The notes: a model not told the origin generated them from the sequence alone. A stretch of DNA of 64,000 nucleotides from Planctomycetota bacterium (GCA_003389325.1 QQVE01000005.1:62001-126000); one strand, 5' to 3'. Positions 8,243-17,532 are shown, counted from the first letter of the stretch. A program made the numbers and translations.

Positions 8243-9562
8243 GTGAATCAAATCATCCTGCAACCTGATGCCGCGGCTGGGGTCGACTCCCATATGCTGG
8301 GCGGGGCTTACGCGACGGTGAACTTCGGCGATGATCCGGTGCTCAACGCCGGCACGACCAACGTCGGCAAGGTGACGCTGTTTAGCCGCCCGCTGCTGCG
8401 ATTCGATCTGACCGCGATTCCTGTGGGAATGCAGATCACCTCGGCCACGCTGACGTTGTCGCACGCCGGTGGCACGCTGCCGGCCGGCGGCGAATTCACT
8501 GCCCATCGCCTAACGCGCGAAGACTGGACCGAGTTCGGCGTGACGTGGAATCGCTACGACGGAGCGAACACGTGGACCACTCCCGGCGGCGATTACACGG
8601 CCGAGCTGCACGATACGCAGTCGGTCGCCTCTGCTGCGGAGGACTTGGTGTTCGAGTCGCTGGCGGAACTGGCCGCCGACGCGATTGCCAATCGCCAGGG
8701 ACTGCTGCACTTGCTCGTGTTGGGTCCGGAGTCGGGATCGGCCGACAACTACCTGTCGGTTCACTCGTCGGATGCCGCGACCGCAGCGTTGCGCCCCAAG
8801 CTCGTCGTCGAGTACCAGTTGCCCGTGCCACAATTAACGATCGCCGACCACGGCGACGGGACCGGCGCCACGGCCACGATCAGCGCCGCCGCCGCCACCA
8901 GCAACAATATCCTGTTCGTGCAGGGCTTCGACGGCCAGCCTGGCAGCGGACCGTGGACCACGGGGGCCAGCCGGGTCGGCAACGGTGACGTGACGCTCGC
9001 ACTAACGCGCGGACACTACTTCGCCCACGTCGTTTCCGAGTTGGACACACACACGGCCGTTTCGGCCATGGCGTACTTCGTCATCACCGATGGCGTCGAA
9101 TCGATTCACACCCGCTGCCTCGAAGCGGCACAGGCACGCGTTCGGCTGCTCGGCCTGGAAGGGCTCGCCAGCGGTAGCGTCGTGGTGCAAAAGGTGCCGG
9201 CCGGGCGAAACCTCGCTTCGGGCGTGGGACTGCCGGCCGTGATCCTCTCGCCGCATCGGGCGGCCATGCCCGCGGTCGAAGGCACCAACGGACGCGACGA
9301 CGTCTTCTACGACGTGCTGGTGGCCATCTTCGATCGCGACAACCAGGAGCCGACGCTGCAAGCCAACCTGGATCGCCATCTGCTCTGGCGGCAGCAGATC
9401 GCCCGGGCCTTTCGCAACCAGCGGCTGCCGGGTGTGCCCGAGGTGATCAATTGCGTCGTCGAGCCGGCCGAGGGGCTGTTGGAAGAAGCATGGAAGCGCG
9501 AACTGATGACCTCCGCGGTGCTGCTGCGGTTCACCAGCCGCGAGACGCGAGGCTTTAACTAG
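8243..9562 (+). CDS. DNRLRE-type beta domain fused to a tail-completion-like domain
   Basis: 439 residues, GTG start at 8243. Residues about 1-190 look like a DNRLRE (CBM96-type) beta-sandwich: LQPDAAAGVDSHML, LLRFDLTAIP, ITSATLTLSH, REDWTEFGVTWNRYD, RPKLVVEYQ. A spacer with Ig-like features (TIADHGDGTGATATI) follows. The last 150 residues (DDVFYDVLVAIFDRDNQEP, LLWRQQIARAFRNQRLPGVP, SAVLLRFTSRETRG) resemble tail-terminator or completion proteins of long-tailed phages. DNRLRE domains are usually found in secreted carbohydrate-active proteins, so this fusion is unusual. The tail-tube-like gene follows 14 bases downstream. Confidence 0.7.
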   Translation: MNQIILQPDAAAGVDSHMLGGAYATVNFGDDPVLNAGTTNVGKVTLFSRPLLRFDLTAIPVGMQITSATLTLSHAGGTLPAGGEFTAHRLTREDWTEFGVTWNRYDGANTWTTPGGDYTAELHDTQSVASAAEDLVFESLAELAADAIANRQGLLHLLVLGPESGSADNYLSVHSSDAATAALRPKLVVEYQLPVPQLTIADHGDGTGATATISAAAATSNNILFVQGFDGQPGSGPWTTGASRVGNGDVTLALTRGHYFAHVVSELDTHTAVSAMAYFVITDGVESIHTRCLEAAQARVRLLGLEGLASGSVVVQKVPAGRNLASGVGLPAVILSPHRAAMPAVEGTNGRDDVFYDVLVAIFDRDNQEPTLQANLDRHLLWRQQIARAFRNQRLPGVPEVINCVVEPAEGLLEEAWKRELMTSAVLLRFTSRETRGFN

Positions 9563-9576
9563 GAGAGACCAAGACC

Positions 9577-10500
9577 ATGGCACCCACCACGGCCTCGATG
9601 GGCCACCAGGCCCAATTGGGCACCAAGAACGAAACGACCTACGGCTCGGCGGTCACCGTCGACCAGGGGTTCGTCTTCACCAGCGAGAGCATCGTCAAAC
9701 GGGGCGTGATCGTCGAACGGAGCGGATTGCGCGGCACGCGCAGCCACCAGGCGCTCGATACGCGCACGGGGCCCTATACCGTGGGCGGCCGCCTGACGCT
9801 TGAGCCCACGCCCGAGGACCTGGCCATCTGGCTGCCGCGGATCCTGGGAGCCGACCCCTCGGGCACGACCTACGACCTGGCCGAAACGCTCCCCAGCTTC
9901 ACGCTGGCGATCGATCGCGTGGCCCGGGTTTTCACCTATGCGGGCTGCAAGGTCGACCGGGCCACGTTCAGTGGCTCGCAGGGCGGACTGTTGCGTTTGG
10001 CGCTGGACATCGTAGCCCAGAGCGAAGCCGTGGCCGCAGCCGGAACGTTTCCGGCGCTGTCGCCGAACAACTCTCAGCCGTACATCTTTTCCGACCTGGC
10101 TCTGACGCTGGCGTCGACGGCGCGGGAGGTGAAGGAGTTCGAGTTGGTGATCGACAATGGGCTGATCACGGATCGGTTCATGAACTCGCTGGTGATCACC
10201 AGCGCGCCGGAGGGCGATCGGACGATTATGTTGCGCACCATGCACGCCTGGGCGGCGGAAAATGCCGACTTGTATGCCCAGGCCCTGGCCGGGGCGGCTG
10301 GCACGCTGGAGTTGACCAATGCCCTGGGTGGTACGCCGCCGGACGGCTACCGCACCACCTTCAGCTTTGCCACGCTGCAAGTGCCCGACCGCAGCCCAAG
10401 CGTGCCGGGGCGCGACGAGCTGATGTTGAACCTCGAGATGATGGCGCGACGCGTGGGCTCGACGCCCGAGCTGAGCGTCACGCACGACTCCACTTCGTAG
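9577..10500 (+). CDS. Phage tail tube-like protein
   Basis: 307 residues, with AGGAGA upstream of ATG 9577. The opening HQAQLGTKNETTYGSAVTVDQ and later YTVGGRLTLEPTPEDLAIWLP match the style of phage tail tube proteins, which polymerise into the DNA conduit. A second half with TAREVKEFELVIDNGLITDR and ALGGTPPDGYRTTF suggests two related beta domains. Its location after the tail-completion-like gene supports the call. No gpG/GT chaperone pair or tape measure gene follows, which is unusual. Confidence 0.7.
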   Translation: MAPTTASMGHQAQLGTKNETTYGSAVTVDQGFVFTSESIVKRGVIVERSGLRGTRSHQALDTRTGPYTVGGRLTLEPTPEDLAIWLPRILGADPSGTTYDLAETLPSFTLAIDRVARVFTYAGCKVDRATFSGSQGGLLRLALDIVAQSEAVAAAGTFPALSPNNSQPYIFSDLALTLASTAREVKEFELVIDNGLITDRFMNSLVITSAPEGDRTIMLRTMHAWAAENADLYAQALAGAAGTLELTNALGGTPPDGYRTTFSFATLQVPDRSPSVPGRDELMLNLEMMARRVGSTPELSVTHDSTS

Positions 10501-10524
10501 CGACACCCAACGGTCGGTCACACC

Positions 10525-11253
10525 ATGTATTTGAAATACGGCAACTACCAGCATGCCCCCGGCGAAGCCTCGGTCGTGATCTCGCGGCAGGCGATCTTTA
10601 CCGAGGCGGGAATCGTGCGCGGCACGCGCGAGCGCTGGGACGTGCAGGGCCAGTTGCAGGCCGCCGACCCGGCCGCCCTTTCCACGGCGATCGATGCGCT
10701 CGCGGCGGCGTACGCCGTGCAGGACCGCGACGTCGGCTTCTATTTCGACGACGGCCAGCCGTCGAGCCACCGGATCGAAAGTGCCGCGACCCACGGAGGC
10801 GTGCGTGTGGTGGTGCCGCCCAGCTTTCCGCAGGGCAGGGGGGCGGAGTACACCACGTTTCGCAACTACACCTTGGCACTCGAGGCCGAGTGGATCGATC
10901 CGCAGGCCACGGTGCTCAATTGGCACGAAGCAATCAGCTTTCAGGGGGGTGGGCCTCAGTTCGCCTTCCTGCAGCCGATCAATGGGCCGCCGGTCAAGCA
11001 GTTGCTGCGCCAGGCCACGCCGTATCGCGCCTCACAGAGCGGCCAGGCCGTCGGCCAATTGGGCTATCCGGCACCGGCAGCGCCGATCTGGCCCGGGGCC
11101 GAACACGTCGACCGCCGCCAGATCCACTACGAGCTGCCCAAGCGCATGGGCCCGCCGGGCTCGCCGAGCTACACGCAGTTCAAAGTGACCTGGTCGTACC
11201 AATTCGAAGACGCCGGACCGCTGGCGGGCAGTCCCACGTCGTGGCCCGTCTAG
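10525..11253 (+). CDS. Phage tail-region protein, function unknown
   Basis: 242 residues, beginning MYLKYGNYQHAPGEASVVISR. The first 130 residues carry regular beta-strand patterns (ERWDVQGQLQA, VGFYFDDGQPSSHRI, YTLALEAEW), resembling tail structural proteins; the C-terminal part is Pro- and Gly-rich. It lies between the tail-tube-like gene and a beta-helical protein gene, with only 24 and 33 bases of spacing, so it is part of the tail operon. I recognise no named family. Confidence 0.6.
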   Translation: MYLKYGNYQHAPGEASVVISRQAIFTEAGIVRGTRERWDVQGQLQAADPAALSTAIDALAAAYAVQDRDVGFYFDDGQPSSHRIESAATHGGVRVVVPPSFPQGRGAEYTTFRNYTLALEAEWIDPQATVLNWHEAISFQGGGPQFAFLQPINGPPVKQLLRQATPYRASQSGQAVGQLGYPAPAAPIWPGAEHVDRRQIHYELPKRMGPPGSPSYTQFKVTWSYQFEDAGPLAGSPTSWPV

Positions 11254-11286
11254 AACCGCAAACCAACTAACCCGGGAGGGAGTCTC

Positions 11287-12549
11287 GTGGCAACCGTGAT
11301 TTGGAAGGGAGACGCCGAGCCGGTGGCGCAAGTGACGCGCTGCACGGTCGGCGGAACGATCGAGGCAGGTGACCGGTTCGTGCTGACCGTGGGAAGCAAG
11401 TCGATTGCCGTGGACGCCCCCAGCACCGACGCGGGCGAAACGGCCGCGGCCATCGTGGCCGCCTGGAACGGGCTTTCCGCGTCGTCGTATCCGGAATTTG
11501 CGGCGATCGCGGCCGTGGACGCCGGCGGCGGCGAATTCGATCTGGTGGCCAAGACCGCCGGCGTGCCGTTTGCCGTAACGTTGTCGACGACCGAAGCCGG
11601 CGGCGGCGCGGCCGATGCCCAGACGTTCACGCAAACCACGACCACGCCGGCCAGCGGCGGCGCCTTCTGGAACGTGCCGGCCAACTGGTCGACCGGCACC
11701 GTGCCCACCGACGCCGACGACGTCATCGTGCAGCAGTCGTCCAACTCGATCCTGTACGGTCTGAATCAGTCGGCCGTCACCTTGAGTTCGCTGTCGATCG
11801 ACCAAAGCTTCACCGGTACCATCGGACTACCGCGCACCAACGCCGCGGGCTACGTCGAATACCGCGAGCAGTATCTGCGGATCGGCGCCACGACAGTGAC
11901 CATCGGAGGCGGTGCCGGCGCCGGCAGCGGACGCATCAAGCTCGACACCGGCGCGGTGCAAACGACACTCAACGTGCTCAACTCCGGCACGCCGCAGGCC
12001 GGCGACGCGCAAGCGATCCTGTGGAAGGGCACGCATGCTTCCAACGCCGTGCTCGTCAGCAAGGGCAGCCTGGCCGTGGCACCCCTGGCCGGCGAGGCGG
12101 CCACGATCGCTTCGCTGAAGCAAGGCTACCGCACCATTGCCGCGTCGGATTCCGACGTGCGATTGGGGCCCGGCTGCACGCTCGCCTCGTGTGCCATCAC
12201 GAAGCTGGGCGGTACGCTCAAGATCCATTCGAGCTTCGCTTCGCTCGAACAACTCGGCGGTGAGACGCTCATTCTCGCCGGCACGCCGGGCACGCTGGCC
12301 GTTCGCGAGGGGGCGGTGCGCTACCGATCCGCCGGGGCGTACACGGCCGCCGAAGTGTTTGGCGGCGGCGAGCTTGATTTTCGCGGCGACCTGCAGCCGC
12401 GTACCGGCACCAATACCACGCTGCACAAGGGGGCGACGCTGCGCGACCCGGCCCAAACGGTCACGTTCACCAATCCGATCGCGCTGCGGTGCGAATTGTC
12501 GGAAGTCACGCTCGAGTTGGGCAGCTCGTTCAACCTGCAAAGGTCGTAG
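11287..12549 (+). CDS. Beta-helical particle surface/tail protein
   Basis: 420 residues, GTG start after GGGAGGGAG. Residues 1-115 (TVGGTIEAGDRFVLTVG, ETAAAIVAAWN, PFAVTLSTTEAGGG) look like a phage tail/fibre adapter domain. From about residue 125 (FWNVPANWSTGTVPTDADDV) the chain becomes a Gly/Thr/Leu-rich series of short strands resembling a right-handed beta-helix as in autotransporter-like passenger domains, which often bind surfaces. It probably forms part of the tail tip or fibre. The following gene starts three bases after its stop. Confidence 0.6.
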   Translation: MATVIWKGDAEPVAQVTRCTVGGTIEAGDRFVLTVGSKSIAVDAPSTDAGETAAAIVAAWNGLSASSYPEFAAIAAVDAGGGEFDLVAKTAGVPFAVTLSTTEAGGGAADAQTFTQTTTTPASGGAFWNVPANWSTGTVPTDADDVIVQQSSNSILYGLNQSAVTLSSLSIDQSFTGTIGLPRTNAAGYVEYREQYLRIGATTVTIGGGAGAGSGRIKLDTGAVQTTLNVLNSGTPQAGDAQAILWKGTHASNAVLVSKGSLAVAPLAGEAATIASLKQGYRTIAASDSDVRLGPGCTLASCAITKLGGTLKIHSSFASLEQLGGETLILAGTPGTLAVREGAVRYRSAGAYTAAEVFGGGELDFRGDLQPRTGTNTTLHKGATLRDPAQTVTFTNPIALRCELSEVTLELGSSFNLQRS

Positions 12550-12552
12550 TCC

Positions 12553-14367
12553 ATGACGGTTCCTCAGGGTTTGGTCAGCTTTCCGGGCGTGGCCCAGGTG
12601 CTGGGCGCGTCGATTACGCTGGGGCACGGCATCTCGCCGAGCACGGCCCAGTTGCGGTTTGCGCCGCAGCCGGGCTTCGCGACCGAGGTGGGCACGCTCA
12701 CCTTCACCTGGAACGGCTTCGAGGTGCGGCTGCCCGACTGCAAGGTCGATCGCGGCAACCTGGTACGCAACGAATCGGGCGAAGTGTGGCAGGTGTCCCT
12801 GGTCGACCGGCGGTGGAAGTGGCGGTTCGGGCACGTGTCGGGTCGATACAACGTTCGCCGTAGCGATGCAACCGTGCAGGGCACCGACGGCGGGTCCGAC
12901 GAGCTCGTTGTCGACACCGAACGCACGCCGCAGCAACTGGCCGAGATTTATCTCGAGGCGATGGGTGAGACTGCGTTCGACGTCTCGCCGTTGCCCAACG
13001 ACGCACGTCCGCCCGTCGATCACGACTACGACAATCCCGCCCAGGCGCTGGGGGAGCTGTGCGATCATCTCGGCTGCCGCGTGGTGCTGCGGCTGGACAA
13101 CTCCGTGGCGCTCGTGCCGGTCGGCGTCGGCGGCGAGCTTCCCGCTGCGTTCTTGCTGGAAGACGGGCCTTCGTTCGATCTGCCCGAGAAACCGGACCGG
13201 GTCGCGGTGGTGTGCGGGCCCAGCGACTTCCAAGTCGATTTTCCGCTGGAGGCGGTAGGACTCGATGCCGAGGTGCTGTCCGATGGCTCGTCCGGCGAAA
13301 CGATCAAGCCCATCGAGCAACTCAGCTACCGTCCCGCCGAGGGTTGGGCCCAGGTGGACGTGCCGAACTTCTTCAACTTGGGCACGGGCGAAACCGGCGA
13401 GCAAGCGAAACGCATGCAGGAGCTGGCTGCCAAGAGCGTGTTTCGCTACTACCGGATTCGTTTGCCGGTCAACGTGCCCGGCTACGACGGCGCGCCCGAC
13501 GGGCGGATCGCCAAGCTCGAGCAGGTCCTGCCCTTGTTCGAAGAGCAGGTGAGCACGGCCCGCGAGAACGGTGCGCGCACGTCGCTGCCGGCTGCGGTGT
13601 TCGGCGTCTGGCATCCCGGACTCGACGAGCACGCTAATACGCAGGCGACGCTCGTGCCGCCGGCCGAGGGTGGCGAAGAGAATGAAGCGAAATCGCCGTT
13701 CTATACGCGCGGATTCACGATCGATGCGGCGCGCGGGTTGGTGATCTTCGACGAGCCGGTGTACGCCAATGCAATTCCGGACGGCGCCAAAGTGGCCTTC
13801 GACGCGGCGAAGCTCGTGCTGCGCGCGAAGTGCCAGGTGCGCGATGCCGAGTCGTTAGCCGTGACCCGACACGTTCGCGAGCGTTCCACCGGCAACCACC
13901 ATGGCACCGGGTGCCTGGTGCTCAAGCGGGACGAGCTCACCGTGACCCACGTGCCACAGTACGATCCCTCGAGCTACGCCGGCGATCCGGTCGACGGGAA
14001 GGACCCGCGTCAGGTCACTTCCATCACGACCAATCTCGCGGAGATCAACGAGGAGTGCGATCGCGCGATCGATCGGGCACTGGCCAGCTTCGAGCGTCCC
14101 GCGCCCCGGCAGGTGCGGGCGGCCGGCATCGTGCCGGTGGAACTCGACGGTGCGATCAGCAGCGTCTCGTACCAGGTGGGGGCTGCCGGCGCCACGACGA
14201 CGGTGACTCGCAACAGCGAGCCGGCGGGCTTGGCCCTGGGGTATCGCGAGCGCCGTGCGGCCGAGACGTCTCGGCGTGCGGCCGCTCGCCGCGCAAGCCT
14301 CACGCTTTTGCCGGGGGTCGAAGACCTGGTACGCCGCGCGGTGGCCGGCGGGAGGCGAGCGCGATGA
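12553..14367 (+). CDS. Large tail/baseplate hub-like protein
   Basis: 604 residues, ATG start at 12553. Sequences such as PQQLAEIYLEAMGE, QALGELCDHLGCRVVLRLDNSVALVPVG and PDRVAVVCGPSDFQVDFPLE resemble hub or tip proteins of long-tailed phages, in which a region with 'g.r..l..dg.v.l...' builds an OB-like ring around the tail tube. The C-terminus is rich in Arg and Ala. It overlaps the next gene by ATGA (14364-14367). The hub call is inferred; catalytic residues are not evident. Confidence 0.58.
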   Translation: MTVPQGLVSFPGVAQVLGASITLGHGISPSTAQLRFAPQPGFATEVGTLTFTWNGFEVRLPDCKVDRGNLVRNESGEVWQVSLVDRRWKWRFGHVSGRYNVRRSDATVQGTDGGSDELVVDTERTPQQLAEIYLEAMGETAFDVSPLPNDARPPVDHDYDNPAQALGELCDHLGCRVVLRLDNSVALVPVGVGGELPAAFLLEDGPSFDLPEKPDRVAVVCGPSDFQVDFPLEAVGLDAEVLSDGSSGETIKPIEQLSYRPAEGWAQVDVPNFFNLGTGETGEQAKRMQELAAKSVFRYYRIRLPVNVPGYDGAPDGRIAKLEQVLPLFEEQVSTARENGARTSLPAAVFGVWHPGLDEHANTQATLVPPAEGGEENEAKSPFYTRGFTIDAARGLVIFDEPVYANAIPDGAKVAFDAAKLVLRAKCQVRDAESLAVTRHVRERSTGNHHGTGCLVLKRDELTVTHVPQYDPSSYAGDPVDGKDPRQVTSITTNLAEINEECDRAIDRALASFERPAPRQVRAAGIVPVELDGAISSVSYQVGAAGATTTVTRNSEPAGLALGYRERRAAETSRRAAARRASLTLLPGVEDLVRRAVAGGRRAR

Positions 14368-15947
14368 GCTTTCCCAGTTCGCAAGGACCGTCACGGCCGA
14401 TTCCGTTTCAAAACGTCTCGGGCGAGACCATTCCAGCGTATGGCGCGATGGCCGTGACCGGTGTGGTGCACGACGGCGGCGTGGCCTTTCTGGCCTGTGA
14501 CAAGCCGAACACGACGTTTCGCCGGGAGTACGCCGTCAATGGCGTGCACGACGTGGCGCCGGGGCGTCGCGGAAGTTGTTGCCGGGCGGGCGACGTGCGC
14601 GTGCTGTGCGAAGACGCCGGCGACGCCGAGCCAGGACAAGGGTGGGGACCCAAACCGGGGCAGTGGACGCTGGCGCGCGGGTTTCCCGGCTACACGGTCC
14701 TCGGAACGGCACAACTCGATGGCGCGCACGACATCGTCCGGGCGGCCTGCGAACCACTGACGCAGGCACTCGTGAAAACGACGCAGGAAGTGGCCGCCCA
14801 AGCGACGACCACCGACTATCGCGTCTATGCCGGCACGCTGGGGAGCGAAGTGGACGCGGGATTTTCGGCCGTGCCCGCTGCCCGCAATCGCGCGGGTGCG
14901 GCGCTGGCCGCCGACGAGTGGGCGTGGCTGGCCTGGACGAACGACGGCTGGGAGCTTCGCACGGCGCACAACCGCCTGTATCCCGTCACGCTTTCGGGCA
15001 ACGTGGCCGACGGTGGCACGCTAGCCGTGACGTTGCCCGACGGTCGTGGGGTGACGGCCACGAACTGGAGCGGCGCCACGTTGACCGCCGGTCGCGCGCT
15101 GGCCTGGCAGTCGTTTGCCGACGGCGCGTGGTACCTGATGGGCACGCGCAGCGGCGAGGCGGGCGGCGGGTCGGTGTGGCACGGTACGGCCGTCGATGCG
15201 ATCGCCCCGGGAGCGTCGGCCACGGTGGCGCTGCCCGACGCCAGCCAGGTCGAGGCCACCAACTGGTCGGACGACGTGCCGATCGCCGCCGGCGACAAAG
15301 TGCTCCTGTGGCAGGACGCCCACGACGCGAACTACTACTGCCTGCGGGCCGGTTACCTGCGGTGGTATCACGCGCTGATCAACATGGAAGGCGGCCTGCT
15401 GCCGACCGATGCGGCGGCCACGATCGACAACGCGACTTGCCTGTCGGATGGTTCGAATCCCGCGATCACGAGTGCCGACAACCTGTATGAACTGCACGCG
15501 GATGACAACGACGAGTGCCTGATCGTCGAGAGCCCCGGCTACGGCACCGGGTATGTGCTGGTGCAGGTCGACCAGCGCCATCGCCCGGCGCGCTGGTTTC
15601 GTGCCTCGATGGGGGTGACGCTGTCGGCGGAGACGGCGAGCGCGGCGGCCGCGACGACGGCCGCACTCGACGGCGGATCCCACCCCGGAAGTATCACCGT
15701 AAAGAACCTCTACGGGCTCGCGGCGGCCAACCTGTCGCCGGTTCTCGTTGTCGAGGATCGGTCGAGCGACCCCTTCGCCCCGGAGTACATTCTGGTGCAA
15801 GTGCCGCACGCGGTGCGCGAGGTGTTGACCAGCGTCGACTGGAACTCGCCCGAGCTCAAGAAAACGCCGCGTGACATCGTGGCGATCGATGGCGGAAGTC
15901 CCAAGACCCCCGAAACCGTGTTTACCGCGACGGAGTGCGATCCCTGA
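14364..15947 (+). CDS. Large tail/fibre-region protein with repeated beta modules
   Basis: 527 residues, beginning MSFPSSQGPSRPIPFQNVSGE at the ATG overlapping the previous stop. Two related segments are visible: PVTLSGNVADGGTLAVTLPDG...VTATNWSGATLTAGRALAWQ and ATVALPDASQVEATNWSDDVPIAAGDKVLLWQ, which look like an internal duplication of a small beta module. The C-terminal 180 residues form a separate domain. This is likely a structural or receptor-binding part of the particle. No known family is recognised. Confidence 0.6.
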   Translation: MSFPSSQGPSRPIPFQNVSGETIPAYGAMAVTGVVHDGGVAFLACDKPNTTFRREYAVNGVHDVAPGRRGSCCRAGDVRVLCEDAGDAEPGQGWGPKPGQWTLARGFPGYTVLGTAQLDGAHDIVRAACEPLTQALVKTTQEVAAQATTTDYRVYAGTLGSEVDAGFSAVPAARNRAGAALAADEWAWLAWTNDGWELRTAHNRLYPVTLSGNVADGGTLAVTLPDGRGVTATNWSGATLTAGRALAWQSFADGAWYLMGTRSGEAGGGSVWHGTAVDAIAPGASATVALPDASQVEATNWSDDVPIAAGDKVLLWQDAHDANYYCLRAGYLRWYHALINMEGGLLPTDAAATIDNATCLSDGSNPAITSADNLYELHADDNDECLIVESPGYGTGYVLVQVDQRHRPARWFRASMGVTLSAETASAAAATTAALDGGSHPGSITVKNLYGLAAANLSPVLVVEDRSSDPFAPEYILVQVPHAVREVLTSVDWNSPELKKTPRDIVAIDGGSPKTPETVFTATECDP

Positions 15948-17011
15948 TGGTTGTCACGAAGAACGACGTTCCGCTGATCACGTCCGGGGGCAATGTCGTC
16001 AACTGCCCGTACAACTGCTGCCCCGAGGACGACCCGCCGACGCCCAACTGCTGCACCGCGGTGGGATTTCAGTGCCAGCCGCCGCTGGTCTACGCCGTGC
16101 CGGAAGATGCGGACGAGTTCCCGGCCGATCTGCCGGCCACGGTGATCGTCGACTTCGGCGACACGCAGGCAGGTGCGGTCGGAGCGACTCACGTGTGCGA
16201 CTGCCCGGACTGCTCGGCCGTCGATCCTTGCAGTCTGTTCTGCAATCCGTTTGAGGACGCGATCTACTACGAAGGCATTCTGAACGCTTGTCCCGGGGTG
16301 TTTCTGATGCCGGGAGATAGCTCGCAGTACGATCCGATCTGGAACCTCGGTTGCTGTGCTTGTCGCGACGACGAGGGAGCCGGACACGGCGACCCGTGCG
16401 TCGAGGGCACCGGCCTCGGCGAGTGCGTGCAACTGAGTACGACCAGCGATCCGCTGCCGGCGTGTTCCATTCTGTCGGGACTGAGCCTTGAGTTCGAGCC
16501 GGCGTCTTGCTCGGTACGCACCGACAGCGCCCTGCATTGGACGTGGCAATATCCGTTTCTCGGCACGTGCGCAGCCTGGCAGCGACTGGGTGCTTGGGGG
16601 TCGTGGAACGCCGATGGCACTTGCGGTCCGCTGCAATATGGATTTCATGCGGCCATTGCGCCCGACTGCTTCCAAGCGCTGGGACGGCTGGCCGATGTTG
16701 TCGATATCGATGTCGATGTCTGGAAGCTTCCCGCGCCCGGGGCTGGCTACTACTGGTACTTGCTGATGAGCGGCACGCATCACGATTCCCGCCCAGAAGC
16801 GGAGATCGAGGCTGCCGAGGGCCGGATCTACCGTTCCGAGCCGTTGCCGGTCGTCGACGGGTGTGTGCTAACCCGAGGCACGTTTGCGATGCAGCTCATT
16901 TCACATTGGGTCTACGATGGGGCCGATCCACCGGGGTCGGATTTCGTCGCTCACTACGGAAAGGACGAGCTTTGCGCGATCCCCGAGACGTTGGTGTTGC
17001 ACGCCAGCTGA
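15947..17011 (+). CDS. Cys-rich putative particle/tail protein
   Basis: 354 residues from the ATG at 15947, which overlaps the preceding stop (TGATG); an upstream in-frame GTG at 15935 is less likely. The first 170 residues are exceptionally rich in cysteine, with runs such as CPYNCCPEDDPPTPNCC, CDCPDCSAVDPCSLFC and LGCCACRDD, which suggest many disulfides or bound metal. The rest is an ordinary globular domain (WTWQYPFLGTCAAWQRLGAW). It is the penultimate gene of the block. A receptor-binding or cell-surface function is plausible but unproven. Confidence 0.62.
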   Translation: MVVTKNDVPLITSGGNVVNCPYNCCPEDDPPTPNCCTAVGFQCQPPLVYAVPEDADEFPADLPATVIVDFGDTQAGAVGATHVCDCPDCSAVDPCSLFCNPFEDAIYYEGILNACPGVFLMPGDSSQYDPIWNLGCCACRDDEGAGHGDPCVEGTGLGECVQLSTTSDPLPACSILSGLSLEFEPASCSVRTDSALHWTWQYPFLGTCAAWQRLGAWGSWNADGTCGPLQYGFHAAIAPDCFQALGRLADVVDIDVDVWKLPAPGAGYYWYLLMSGTHHDSRPEAEIEAAEGRIYRSEPLPVVDGCVLTRGTFAMQLISHWVYDGADPPGSDFVAHYGKDELCAIPETLVLHAS

Positions 17012-17019
17012 ATTGCATC

Positions 17020-17532
17020 GTGACCACCACGCCGCTAAACGACGGCCGGTTCCGGCACGAGTCGCGATGCGGCGTCGTGCGCGAGACGACCCAGCCGCGG
17101 CTGGTGCGATCGTGCCCCCAAGGGGCTTGCGCCAAGTGGGTGCGCGAGCATCCGTTGCAGGCCTATGCCAGCCGTCCCGGAGCGATGCTTGCGCACCTGC
17201 TGGCGGAACTCGGGATCGTACAGCGGCAGGGATGCGGCTGCCAGAACCGGGCTCGACAGATGGATGACTGGGGCGTCGAGGGTTGTCGGGAACACCGGGC
17301 ACAAATCGCCGCCTGGCTGCGGACCGATCTGCGCCGCTATGGCTGGCGCGAACGGCTTCGCGCGGCAGTCCGCGCCGTGCGCACGGGGCTGGCGTTTCGC
17401 CTCAACCCGTTTGATCTGTTCACGGGACTGGTCGATGAAGCGATCCGCCGGGCGGAGCAGCACTCAGGCGAGAGTGAGCGGCTCGATGATTCGGCCGGCC
17501 GATCATCGGGTCAGGGAGCGACCGCTGGTTGA
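17020..17532 (+). CDS. Small Cys-rich protein with GCGCQ...WGVEGC motif
   Basis: 170 residues from the GTG at 17020; no good Shine-Dalgarno is seen, and a CTG start at 17008 is possible. Cysteines occur at CGVV, SCPQGACAKW and in QGCGCQNRARQMDDWGVEGC. The last motif (paired Cys, then M-x-x-W-G, then G-C) recurs in small phage and mobile-region proteins as I remember them and may bind metal. The gene ends the co-oriented block and its last 30 bases overlap the end of the convergent XRE regulator gene (17503-17532). Confidence 0.6.
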   Translation: MTTTPLNDGRFRHESRCGVVRETTQPRLVRSCPQGACAKWVREHPLQAYASRPGAMLAHLLAELGIVQRQGCGCQNRARQMDDWGVEGCREHRAQIAAWLRTDLRRYGWRERLRAAVRAVRTGLAFRLNPFDLFTGLVDEAIRRAEQHSGESERLDDSAGRSSGQGATAG

